Origin: DATLSM01 sp049585815
Lineage (GTDB): Bacteria > Actinomycetota > Thermoleophilia > Solirubrobacterales > 70-9
Direction: 5' to 3'
Assembly (NCBI GenBank): GCA_049585815.1
Contig: JBAVAR010000137.1
Span: 1-55,331, forward strand
Length of the DNA: 55,331 bases
The notes under the pieces are model-generated. The model did not search any database. It saw only the letters and a program-made list of their open reading frames with translations, and was not told the origin of the DNA. Within the stretch, counting starts at the first letter, position 1, and each line of letters starts with the position of its first letter. Of the stretch, positions 33,687 to 42,084 are shown piece by piece. A program made the position numbers and the translations under genes.

Positions 33687-36575
33687 CTAACCCGCCTTCG
33701 CCAGGTATTGCTTGCCGGCCACTACCAGCACGTGCTTGTGGTTGACAAAGTTGGTGACCTCGACTTCGTCGCGAGTGACCTTGATCAGCGTCCCCTCACA
33801 AAGATCGGCGGTCAGCCATTCGGTTCCCTGCACCGCGCCGGCGGCATAGTTGCCGCGCGTCGAGAACTTGCCGTGCGCGTTGGTCCACAGTTTCCGCACC
33901 GTATGCTTGCGGGAAGCGGAGGCGCGGGCGCTTGGACCCCTGAAGGCCTTGTGCACGCGCTTGCGCGTGGACGGGCAGACCGAGAACTTGCCGCCCGTCA
34001 GCGTCGCGACAACCGTGCCATTGGGATCCTGGGTCAATTTGAAGCGCCCGCCGAAATATTCCCCGGTCTCGGTGGTGCCATTTGGCTCGCTGGCGGTAAC
34101 GCTGACCCTGCCGTGCGTGGCATCGATGACGGTTCCGAAGGGAACCTGCGTGACTGTCGAAAGTGATACGAACGATTTGGAGCCGGGCAGTTGAACCAGC
34201 ACGACGCCTTCGACCGGGGCGAGATTGGCGGTTTTAGACAGCTGCGGATTGCCGATTGGCGGGACCGTGACGATCAGTTCGTTGGGGGGAAGCGAGGCGC
34301 CTTCGCCTGATTTCTTTTCTTCCGGTGGCACGACCACGTCGCACCCCCAGCTGTATGCGTTGTTGACATCGGTCGGATAGGCATACACAGTGTGGCCAGG
34401 GTTGCCTTCTTCGCAGGCAGCTTGCATGCTGAGCAATCCACCGCTGTTTGAGATCGCGGTTTCCGTGCCGTCTTTGGTGACGCATGCCCAGTTCTCGTAG
34501 GCAAAGCCGCTTCCACCCACCGTTTCGCGCTGCAGGTCGACGCTCTGGAAGCCATGTCCTTCGCAGTAGCCCTGAAGGAATAGCCCGGCGCTTGGCGCCG
34601 GGGCGGGGGTCCCGTCCACATAGGTGAAGGCGTCGGCGAAGCCGGCCGGGGAGGAGCCGTGTTTGGTTTCAACGCCGACTTCAACCGAGCCATTGCCGGG
34701 CGGGGCGATGGCGGTGATCGAGTCTTCGCTTTCGTTGACGCTGAAGTTCTGAGCCGGAGTCGGGCCGAATCTCACACCGGTGACTTCGCTCAGCCGCAGG
34801 CCGGCGATCGTGACTTCGGCCCCGCCCGCTTCGCCGCCGATCGCTGGTGCTACGCCGAGCACTTCAGGGCGGTTGGTATAGGTGAAGTCATCGCTGGCCG
34901 TTTCTTTCGATTCGCCGGCTTCGTTTTCGACCCTCACGTGCACGGTGCCTTCGCTGTGTGCGGGCGTTTCGGCAACGATCGTCGTGCCCGAACTGACCGT
35001 AGCTGTGGTCGCTTTTGTGCCGCCGAACTTCACCGTCATTCCGGCGAGGTCTTCGGAGAAGCCGAAGCCCTTGATCCGCACGGTCTCCCCGCCGGCGGTC
35101 GAGCCGCTCCGCACGTTCACACTGGTGACGGTCGGCGTGAACGTACGTGCCAGCTCGACGATCGCGCCGGCGCTCTGTCCGGCGACGTATAGGTTCGTCC
35201 CGTCCGGCGAGATGGCGAGGCGCCGGGCTTCGGCTAGCCCGAGGAGATGATTGTGCGTACCGCAGCCGCTGGCGTTGGAGGTAACGCATTCAAAGCCGCC
35301 CGCAAGCGGGGTGAGCGCCCCTTCGGCGCCACGGGCAAATGCCGCCACACCGTTTTCGGCGGCGCTGCCGACATATACGTCTTCACCACGGGGGCTGATT
35401 ATCACTCCCCGCGTGAGGCCGACCGAGCTGACGGTCGTGCAGCCAACGATGGTTTCGGTGGTGACGCACCCCTCTTCGCCGCCGAGCTGTTCGAGCGCAC
35501 CACTTGATTCGTCGCGCTTTAACTCGACCAGTGCATTCTTCGGCCCCGAGGTCGCATATACGTTCTGACCGTCGGCACTGATCGCCAGATCCTCGGAGCC
35601 CTGCAGCGCAGTGGTTACCTTGCAACCGGAGATGGATTCGCTCATGCACCCTTCTTCTCCGGGAAGCTGTTCCAACACACCGCCTTCGCGCTTGAAGGCG
35701 ACGACCGCTCCTTCGCTGCTGCCGGCCCCGGTCGCCACGTACACGTTGTCGCCATCGGGGCTGACCACGATCCCAATCGGTTCGACCATCCCGATGGCGG
35801 TTTCGATCGGGCAGCCGCTGGCACTACCGCCGATGCATTCATGGCCGGCGATCGGCGCGAGCAGGCCCGGCGGCCCGCCTTCGGGGAAGCCGCGTGAGAA
35901 CTCGGCGATCGCTTCGCCCTTGACGGCGGTCACGTAAACGTCTTCCCCCCCGGGGCTTACCGTCACGCCATATGGTTCATTCAGCCCCTTTGCTTCCCGG
36001 AATTCGCATTCACCGCCGGATTCTTCGCTGATACACGCCTTCCCACCATTCATTGGCGTCAACAGGCCGGATTCTTCGTTGCGTTCGAGCTCGACCACCG
36101 CGTGCTTTTCGGTGCCCGTCACGTAGACGCTCTTGCCGTCCGGGCTGACGGCGAGCGAGGAGGGATGGCCGAGGTCGGGAACGTCTTCGATGACGTTTTC
36201 ACCGGCACAGTGATCGGTGCCGGCAGTGAGGCAGCCGATCACGTTTAGATGGCCGTTGGCCGGATCGCGCGCGTACTCCACCAAGTCGCCGTTTATTGCG
36301 ACCGAGTAGGCGTTGCGTCCGTCGGGACTGAGCTGGATCTGGAAGGCGTCCTGTGTCCCCATATTCACGAGCGTCCCGCACGTGTTGCCTTCGGAGCTGT
36401 TGGCTTCTTCGCCAACGCAGTTCGCTTCTCCGCTCAGCTGCGAGAGGGCACCGCTGGTCACGCTCGCGTTGGCGCCCGTGGGCAGCGTTGCGAACGCGCC
36501 CAGAACGCCGGCGCCTGCCAGCAGGGCGATGAGCACAGTCGAGCGTCGCGCTCGCCGCGTTCGGCGACCCCCCAT
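33687..36575 (-). CDS. Large secreted YVTN-propeller/IPT protein with FecR-like tail
   Basis: A 962-residue exported protein from ATG 36575 (MGGRRTRRARRS, then hydrophobic, cleavage near ANAS). Residues about 45-480 form a lactonase/YVTN-type beta-propeller with repeats of LAVSPDGKSVYVTG and many paired cysteines (GCTTV, ECVTS). Two IPT/TIG Ig-like domains follow (TVTSVNVRSGSTAGG, EVLGVAPAIGGEAGG). A Cys-containing module is next, and the C-terminus (about 800-962) has a FecR-like region ending VQGTEWLTADLCEGTLIKV and HVLVVAGKQYLAKAG. This is typical of secreted Thermoleophilia proteins. It is convergent with the MFS fusion and divergent from the cyclase. Adhesion or a cell-surface structural role is my inference. 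Confidence 0.82.
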   Translation of the reverse strand: MGGRRTRRARRSTVLIALLAGAGVLGAFATLPTGANASVTSGALSQLSGEANCVGEEANSSEGNTCGTLVNMGTQDAFQIQLSPDGRNAYSVAINGDLVEYARDPANGHLNVIGCLTAGTDHCAGENVIEDVPDLGHPSSLAVSPDGKSVYVTGTEKHAVVELERNEESGLLTPMNGGKACISEESGGECEFREAKGLNEPYGVTVSPGGEDVYVTAVKGEAIAEFSRGFPEGGPPGLLAPIAGHECIGGSASGCPIETAIGMVEPIGIVVSPDGDNVYVATGAGSSEGAVVAFKREGGVLEQLPGEEGCMSESISGCKVTTALQGSEDLAISADGQNVYATSGPKNALVELKRDESSGALEQLGGEEGCVTTETIVGCTTVSSVGLTRGVIISPRGEDVYVGSAAENGVAAFARGAEGALTPLAGGFECVTSNASGCGTHNHLLGLAEARRLAISPDGTNLYVAGQSAGAIVELARTFTPTVTSVNVRSGSTAGGETVRIKGFGFSEDLAGMTVKFGGTKATTATVSSGTTIVAETPAHSEGTVHVRVENEAGESKETASDDFTYTNRPEVLGVAPAIGGEAGGAEVTIAGLRLSEVTGVRFGPTPAQNFSVNESEDSITAIAPPGNGSVEVGVETKHGSSPAGFADAFTYVDGTPAPAPSAGLFLQGYCEGHGFQSVDLQRETVGGSGFAYENWACVTKDGTETAISNSGGLLSMQAACEEGNPGHTVYAYPTDVNNAYSWGCDVVVPPEEKKSGEGASLPPNELIVTVPPIGNPQLSKTANLAPVEGVVLVQLPGSKSFVSLSTVTQVPFGTVIDATHGRVSVTASEPNGTTETGEYFGGRFKLTQDPNGTVVATLTGGKFSVCPSTRKRVHKAFRGPSARASASRKHTVRKLWTNAHGKFSTRGNYAAGAVQGTEWLTADLCEGTLIKVTRDEVEVTNFVNHKHVLVVAGKQYLAKAG

Positions 36576-36639
36576 GTAGTCCTCAACCGCTAGCATCAGT
36601 GCCTGTCGCGCCAGCGATTATGACAGCGGGCCAGAAACG

Positions 36640-38481
36640 ATGAACCGCACAGCTCTGGTCCGCCGCAAGGCGCTGCTGCTGATGGCCGCCGCACTGCTGG
36701 CGGCCGGGGTCGGGGTTGCCGCATATGCGACCAATCTCCTCCGCAGGAGCGAACTGCAGTCGGTTGACGCGCGGTTCTCGATTCGTGGACGCCAGGCGAC
36801 GCCGGCGGGCGTCTCTCTGGTGGCGATCGATCCGGCGACCCTCGAACACGTCAGGGATGCGAACCCGAGGCTCACCTTCCCATTTCCCCGCCGCTTTGAC
36901 GCCAGGGTGATCGACAACCTGCGCCGAGCAGGGGCGAGCGCGATCGCGCTGGATATCGAATTCCTGCACGAAACGGACGTCCGTGACGACAACGCCTTGA
37001 TCGAAGCTCTTGAGCGCGCGCACGGCAAGACCGTCCTTGCGACCGTGCAGATCGGCCGCGGGGGAACCACGCCCGTGCTCGGAGGCGAACCGCACCTCCG
37101 CGAGCTGGGAGCAAGGCCGGCCGAGGCTCGCTTGCTCACCGACGTCGATGGTTCTGTGCGGCGCTTTGCCTATGCGCAGGAAGGCCTGCGTAGCTTTCCC
37201 GTTGTGGCGGTGGAAGTCGCGACCCGCCGTCCCGTCAGCCCCTCGCTGTTTGCCAATGGAGCCCAGCCGATCGACTACGCTGGACCCCCCGGCGCGGTGC
37301 AGCGCCTCTCCTACTGGGACGTCTTGAAGAACCGGTTTCCGGCAGGTGCCGTGCGCGGCAAGGTCGTGCTCGTCGGAGCGACCGCACCGATCCTCCAGGA
37401 TCTGCACCCAACCCCCATCAGCGGCATCATGTCCGGCCCGGAAATCTGGGCCAACGCGACCGCCACCCTGCTCCAGGGAGTGCCCCTCAAAGCCGCCCCC
37501 GGCTGGCTCAATGTCGTGCTCATCGTCCTGCTCGGCGCGCTCACACCGCTGAGCAGCCTGCGCATCCGTCCCTGGCGCGCGCTGCTTGACGCGCTCGGGG
37601 CAGCTGTCGCATTCACCGTTGCGATCCAGCTTGCCTTCAACTCGGGGCTGATAGTCAGCTTCGTCTACCCGCTGCTGGCGCTCACGATCGGCACGCTGGC
37701 CACGATCGCGATCCTCTACATGAGCGAGGCGATCGAGCGCGCACGCACGCACGACCTGTTCGCGCGATTTGTACCGGCTGGCGTCGTCGAGGAGGTCCTT
37801 GCCAGCACCGACGAGAACCTGCGACTCGGCGGAGTACAGCGCGACTGCACGGTTCTCTTCAGCGATCTGCGTGGCTTCACCTCCTTCGCGGAGACCCAGA
37901 CGCCGGAGCGCGTGATCGAAGTGGTCAACCACTATTTGAACGAGATGACCGAGGCGATCATGGCCGCCGGGGGCACGTTGATCGCCTACATGGGGGACGG
38001 GATCATGGCCGTATTCGGGGCGCCGCTCGCCCAGGACGACCACGCCGACCGCGCGTTGAGGGCGGCGCGCGAGATGCTCGGGCAACGTCTGGCAAGCTTC
38101 AATGACTGGCTGGCCGAGCAGGGCCACGAGCACCGTTTCGCGATGGGCGTGGGGCTCAACAGTGGACCGGTGATGGCCGGCAATGTCGGTGCCGAAGCCC
38201 GCGTCGAGTACACCGCGATCGGCGACACCACCAACACGGCGTCGCGTCTGGAGAGCATGACGAAGAACAGCGGCACGATGCTGTTTGTCTCGCAGAGCAC
38301 GCGCCATCGGATGAAGACCCCGCCGGCCGATCTGCGGCGCTTTGACGAGCTCCAGATCAGGGGCAGGGAGGCAAGGCTCGTGGTCTGGACGCTCGACGAC
38401 ACGCTGGTAGGCTCCGGCCCCACCAGCCCGCCCGACTCGCACCCTGAAACGCCCGGCCAGCCGATCATTCCTCCCAAATAG
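36640..38481 (+). CDS. CHASE2-domain class III nucleotidyl cyclase
   Basis: A 613-residue membrane sensor. One N-terminal helix (about 10-30) leads to an extracellular CHASE2 domain (about 35-290), then three membrane helices (about 288-365) and a cytosolic class III cyclase (about 390-580). Metal-binding Asp409 (FSDLRGFT) and Asp453 (MGDGIMA) and the transition-state pair Asn532/Arg536 (NTASR) are all present. The adenine-selecting Lys is replaced by Ala449 (IAYMGD) and the second specificity position is Thr (YTAIGD), so cAMP is likely but not certain. It heads a four-gene operon and is 11 bases from the cNMP-binding gene. CHASE2 senses unknown extracellular cues. Confidence 0.9.
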   Translation: MNRTALVRRKALLLMAAALLAAGVGVAAYATNLLRRSELQSVDARFSIRGRQATPAGVSLVAIDPATLEHVRDANPRLTFPFPRRFDARVIDNLRRAGASAIALDIEFLHETDVRDDNALIEALERAHGKTVLATVQIGRGGTTPVLGGEPHLRELGARPAEARLLTDVDGSVRRFAYAQEGLRSFPVVAVEVATRRPVSPSLFANGAQPIDYAGPPGAVQRLSYWDVLKNRFPAGAVRGKVVLVGATAPILQDLHPTPISGIMSGPEIWANATATLLQGVPLKAAPGWLNVVLIVLLGALTPLSSLRIRPWRALLDALGAAVAFTVAIQLAFNSGLIVSFVYPLLALTIGTLATIAILYMSEAIERARTHDLFARFVPAGVVEEVLASTDENLRLGGVQRDCTVLFSDLRGFTSFAETQTPERVIEVVNHYLNEMTEAIMAAGGTLIAYMGDGIMAVFGAPLAQDDHADRALRAAREMLGQRLASFNDWLAEQGHEHRFAMGVGLNSGPVMAGNVGAEARVEYTAIGDTTNTASRLESMTKNSGTMLFVSQSTRHRMKTPPADLRRFDELQIRGREARLVVWTLDDTLVGSGPTSPPDSHPETPGQPIIPPK

Positions 38482-38492
38482 GAGACCCGCTG

Positions 38493-39512
38493 ATGCGCCA
38501 CAAGAGCTCGATCACCTCGCTGTCGTGGATTCCCTCCGAGGCCGTCGAGGGAAGCATGAAGATCCCCTTCGAGGCGGGGATGGCGCATTACGACCCGCCG
38601 CCGCCGGAGAAAATCGATGACTTGAAGCAGTTGCGCGACGATGACCGCTTTCGTTTCGCAAACGCGCTGGAGGCGTGGATCGAGACCGACGCCAAGGGCA
38701 CCATCAAGGACTTCGGCTACAGCGGTGGCGCGATGATGGGGTCGACCACGGTCAAGCTCGGCCCGCTGGCTCGCACCTTCGAGGCGATTGGGCTGCCGAC
38801 GATCCAGCGCAAACCGCAGAAGGGCAAGGGCTGGGTGCGCTTCACCCAGACCACCGGTGGGCGCACCGGCGTGCCCGCGCCCAGGCGAGTACGTCGAAAG
38901 CCGTTCATCCAGTGGCAGGCGCCGCTGGTGTGGACGACGCTGACGCTGACGCTGTATGGCGACGGTCGCGCCGACGGCCAGATGGACGGATGCAGCCGCT
39001 TTCCACGTCATTGGGTCTATGACGAGCAGGGCGTGCTCTCACACAAGTCTGGCCTGGCGGATTTCAAGGACTGGTACCGCAAGTCATTCGGCAAGCACAC
39101 CCCCTGGGGTGACCAGGACTCAAAGGCCCTGGTGACGGCCGTGGAGAGCGCACTGGAGCGCCGCCTCTCCGAGCAGGTGATGCGCGGCGGCCAGAAGCCG
39201 AAGATTGGCAAGCTGAAGGCTGGCGAGACTCTGGTCCGCCAGGGCGATCGGGGTGAAGAGGTGTTCCTGCTGCTGGACGGGGTATTGCGGGTCGAGCACG
39301 ATGGCGAGCGTCTGGCCGAGTACGGTCCGGGGGCGCTGCTCGGCGAGCGCGCGCATCTGGAGGGCGGCGAGCGCACCTCGACGCTGGTGGCCGTCACGCC
39401 GGCGCGGGTGGCTGCGGTGAAGGCCGACCAGCTCCAGCGCGGCGAGCTGCATGAGCTGGCCAAGGGGCACCGGCGTGAGCAGAGTCGCGCCAAGAAGCCC
39501 GCGCGGAAGTAG
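38493..39512 (+). CDS. Protein with C-terminal cyclic-nucleotide-binding domain
   Basis: A 339-residue soluble protein. The last 110 residues form a cNMP-binding beta-roll: LKAGETLVRQGDRGEEVFLL, then LLDGVLRVEHDGERLAEYGP and the phosphate cassette GERAHLEGGERTSTL, which retains the Glu and Arg that grip the ribose and phosphate. The first 220 residues contain YSGGAMMGSTTVKLGPLA and WTTLTLTLYGDGRADGQMD and match no family I know. There is no helix-turn-helix, so this is not a CRP-type factor. It lies between the cyclase (11-base gap) and the MBL gene (3-base gap), a natural receptor for the cyclase product. Confidence 0.82.
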   Translation: MRHKSSITSLSWIPSEAVEGSMKIPFEAGMAHYDPPPPEKIDDLKQLRDDDRFRFANALEAWIETDAKGTIKDFGYSGGAMMGSTTVKLGPLARTFEAIGLPTIQRKPQKGKGWVRFTQTTGGRTGVPAPRRVRRKPFIQWQAPLVWTTLTLTLYGDGRADGQMDGCSRFPRHWVYDEQGVLSHKSGLADFKDWYRKSFGKHTPWGDQDSKALVTAVESALERRLSEQVMRGGQKPKIGKLKAGETLVRQGDRGEEVFLLLDGVLRVEHDGERLAEYGPGALLGERAHLEGGERTSTLVAVTPARVAAVKADQLQRGELHELAKGHRREQSRAKKPARK

Positions 39513-39515
39513 GTC

Positions 39516-40358
39516 GTGCGCGTATACCTCTGTGGGGTACGCGGCTCCACCCCGGCGCCGGGCCCAGACTTCCTCCGCTACGGAGGGCATACCCCCTGCG
39601 TCGCGATCGCCCGTGAGGACCAGGAGCGACCGTCACTGATTCTCGATGCCGGCACGGGCATCCGGCAAGTGACCGCGCTCATGGGGGGCGACGCGTTCGA
39701 GGGCACGATTCTCCTTACCCACCTGCACTGGGATCACGTGCAGGGTCTTCCGTTTTTCGCCGCCGGCGACGATGAGCAGGCGAGGGCGACGCTGCTCTTG
39801 CCCGAGCAGGAGGACGGCGAGGCCGCCGAGGCGGTGCTGGAGCGGGCGATGTCTCCGCCACACTTCCCGATGACGCCGAGCCAGCTGCGCGGTTCGTGGC
39901 ACTTTGACGGCATCGGCGAGGGCGCGATGCAACTCGAGGGCCTCATGGTTTTGGCCCGTGAGATCCCCCACAAGGGCGGTCGCACCTACGGCTATCGGGT
40001 CAGTGACGGACATTCGGCCCTCACCTACATGCCCGACCACTGTCCGACTGTGCTTGGCGACGGCGAGGACGGCTACGGCGCCTACCACGAGGCTGCTATT
40101 GAACTGGCCGCCGATACGGATCTGCTTGTGCACGACGCTCAGCTGCTCGGCGCGGCCGAGCTCGCAAGCGAATCCCGCTTCGGGCACGCCGCCGCCGACT
40201 ACGCGGTTGCCCTCGGACGCCGGGCAGGCGCGCGCCACACGGTTCTCTTTCACCATCGGCCCGACCGAACCGACGCCCAGCTCGATGCGCTCGCGGCGAG
40301 CTTTGCCGGCGCCGAGGACATCGTCGTCGCGGTCCAGGGGCAGGTGCACGAGCTGTGA
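39516..40358 (+). CDS. MBL-fold metallohydrolase, possible cyclic-nucleotide phosphodiesterase
   Basis: A 280-residue metallo-beta-lactamase-fold enzyme starting GVRGSTPAPGPDF, the signature of a PhnP/RNase Z-related branch. The di-metal site is His69, His71, Asp73, His74 (THLHWDHVQG), with later ligands likely in MPDH, VHDAQ and FHHRPDR. Related proteins are often linked to signalling, and some MBL enzymes are class II-type cyclic-nucleotide phosphodiesterases. Position between a cyclase, a receptor and a redox enzyme makes hydrolysis of the signal an attractive guess, not a shown function. The start is a GTG, and the stop overlaps the next start by four bases. Confidence 0.82.
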   Translation: MRVYLCGVRGSTPAPGPDFLRYGGHTPCVAIAREDQERPSLILDAGTGIRQVTALMGGDAFEGTILLTHLHWDHVQGLPFFAAGDDEQARATLLLPEQEDGEAAEAVLERAMSPPHFPMTPSQLRGSWHFDGIGEGAMQLEGLMVLAREIPHKGGRTYGYRVSDGHSALTYMPDHCPTVLGDGEDGYGAYHEAAIELAADTDLLVHDAQLLGAAELASESRFGHAAADYAVALGRRAGARHTVLFHHRPDRTDAQLDALAASFAGAEDIVVAVQGQVHEL

Positions 40359-41782
40359 GAGCGGCGGTCGTCGGCTCAGGCCCCAACGGCCTCGCGGCGG
40401 CCCTGACCCTGGCGCGGGCGGGAATATCGGTCGAGGTCTATGAGGGCGCAGAGCGGGCCGGCGGGGGCTGTCGCACCGCCGAGCTGACGCTGCCAGGTTT
40501 CGCCCATGACGTCTGCTCGGCGGTGCATCCGCTGTTGGCCGCTTCGCCGTTCTTTGCTCGGGAGCGGCTGCCTGGTGTCGAGCTGCTCACCCCCGAGGTG
40601 GCCTTCGCCCATCCGCTCGATGGGGAGCTCGCCGTCGCGGTCTACGGATCTGTGCCGCGTACCGCAGAACAGCTGGGTGCAGACGGCCCCCTTTACCGAA
40701 AGGTGCTTGGCGCCTACCTGCGCGACTGGGAGAAGATCGTCGCCTCGAGCCTCGCGCCGATGCTCAGGACGCCCCCCCATCCCCTGGCGATGGCGCGCTT
40801 CGGAGCGCTCGGCGTGTTGCCGGCCACGCTGCCTGCCAGGCGCCTGCAAACGCGCTCTGGGCGGGCGTTGCTGGCCGGCCTTGCCGCACATTCCATGCGC
40901 CCGCTTTCCGCGCCGGGGACCACCGCGTTCGCGCTGCTGCTGGGCATGCTGGCCCATGCCGTCGGCTGGCCTGTGGTGCGCGGCGGTAGCGAGCGGATCA
41001 TCGATGCGCTTGTCGCTGAGATCGAGGGCAGCGGAGGCTTGATCAGAACTGGCCACTTCGTGCAGAGCCTGGATGAGCTGAGCGGTTTCGATTGCACGCT
41101 GCTCGACGTGGCGCCACGCACCCTTGGGGGGATCGCGGGCGAGCGCCTCCCTGCCGGTTACAGGCGCGCCCTGGGACGCTTTCGCCACGGCCCGGGCGTC
41201 TTCAAGCTCGATTGGGCGCTCGCCGGCCCGGTGCCGTGGCGCTCGGCGGTCTGCCGGCGGACCACCACTCTTCACATCGGCGGCGACTTTGAGCAGATCG
41301 CACGCAGCGAGGCCGAGGTTGCAGCCGGCCGCCACAGCGAGCGCCCGTTCTGCATCGCTGTGCAACCGTGCGTTCTTGACCCGAGCCGCGCGCCCGAGGG
41401 ACAACACACCTTCTACGCCTACTGTCACGTCCCGCCCGCCTCGACCGTCGACATGACCGAGCGTGTCGAGGCGCAGATCGAAAGATTTGCGCCCGGCTTT
41501 CGCGATCTGATCGTGGCGCGCAGCGCGATGAACGCGCGCCAACTCGAAGCCTATGACCCCAACTATGTCGGCGGTGACATCAACAGCGGCGCGGCGACCC
41601 TGCGACAGACGTTCTTCCGCCCGACGCTGGCCCCGCGCCCCTACCGCACCCCGCTGGAGCGTGTCTACCTGTGCTCCTCCTCAACCCCCCCTGGCGGTGG
41701 CGTCCACGGCATGTGCGGCCTGCAGGCCGCACGCGTTGCGCTTGGCGACCTCGGCCCTGGGAGAGTGGCGGGGTCGGTTTAG
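40355..41782 (+). CDS. Phytoene desaturase-like FAD oxidoreductase
   Basis: A 475-residue flavoprotein of the carotenoid desaturase/isomerase-amine oxidase superfamily. The FAD-binding motif is VVGSGPNGLAAALTLARAG at the N-terminus, followed by VEVYEGAERAGGGCRT. Near the C-terminus VYLCSSSTPPGGGVHGMCG closes the FAD site. GTGA overlap with the MBL gene shows it belongs to the operon. Substrates in the family are polyenes, retinoid-like lipids or amines. It does not look like a CrtI with a known substrate. Why a cyclic-nucleotide operon should include it is open. Confidence 0.85.
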   Translation: MRAAVVGSGPNGLAAALTLARAGISVEVYEGAERAGGGCRTAELTLPGFAHDVCSAVHPLLAASPFFARERLPGVELLTPEVAFAHPLDGELAVAVYGSVPRTAEQLGADGPLYRKVLGAYLRDWEKIVASSLAPMLRTPPHPLAMARFGALGVLPATLPARRLQTRSGRALLAGLAAHSMRPLSAPGTTAFALLLGMLAHAVGWPVVRGGSERIIDALVAEIEGSGGLIRTGHFVQSLDELSGFDCTLLDVAPRTLGGIAGERLPAGYRRALGRFRHGPGVFKLDWALAGPVPWRSAVCRRTTTLHIGGDFEQIARSEAEVAAGRHSERPFCIAVQPCVLDPSRAPEGQHTFYAYCHVPPASTVDMTERVEAQIERFAPGFRDLIVARSAMNARQLEAYDPNYVGGDINSGAATLRQTFFRPTLAPRPYRTPLERVYLCSSSTPPGGGVHGMCGLQAARVALGDLGPGRVAGSV

Positions 41783-41784
41783 CT

Positions 41785-42075
41785 TTAGCGGGCCCGGAGC
41801 TGCCTCTGAAGGCGCTGCCAGATTGTCGGCGGGCGGGGCTGTGTTCGTAGCCACTCCTCCTTGGTAGGGAGGCGACCGGCCCTGCGCTCGGCCAGGACGC
41901 AGGCGGTGTGGGCGTGGCGGCGGCGAGAGCTGTCGCCTTCGGGGGCGATCAGCATGTGCTCGCTGAGGGCCGGCAGGTGGTTGGTGCATATGGGGCAGCG
42001 GTAGGTCGCCGGCTTGCTGTTCTGCGCCCGCCGCGCCGACCACCAACGAACCGGTGGCCCGCTGCTGTTCATCAA
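41785..42075 (-). CDS. Small zinc-ribbon-like protein
   Basis: A 96-residue basic protein with a possible zinc-binding pair RCPICTNH and a later HAHTAC, then KEEWLRTQPRPP. The Cys/His spacing suggests a small treble-clef or ribbon fold. Its stop lies two bases from the phytoene-desaturase stop, in convergent orientation, and its start lies just downstream of the FtsH-like gene on the same strand (9 bases), so the two may be co-transcribed. Function unknown. Confidence 0.6.
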   Translation of the reverse strand: MMNSSGPPVRWWSARRAQNSKPATYRCPICTNHLPALSEHMLIAPEGDSSRRRHAHTACVLAERRAGRLPTKEEWLRTQPRPPTIWQRLQRQLRAR

Positions 42076-42084
42076 GCGCCGATG

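Noticed and set aside
36583..38442. 619-codon open frame on the minus strand
   Set aside because: Lies exactly antisense to the CHASE2 cyclase. The product is Arg/His/Asp-rich without motifs, as expected from GC-rich third positions.
40376..41542. 388-codon minus-strand frame
   Set aside because: Antisense to the phytoene-desaturase-like gene, with no recognisable product.
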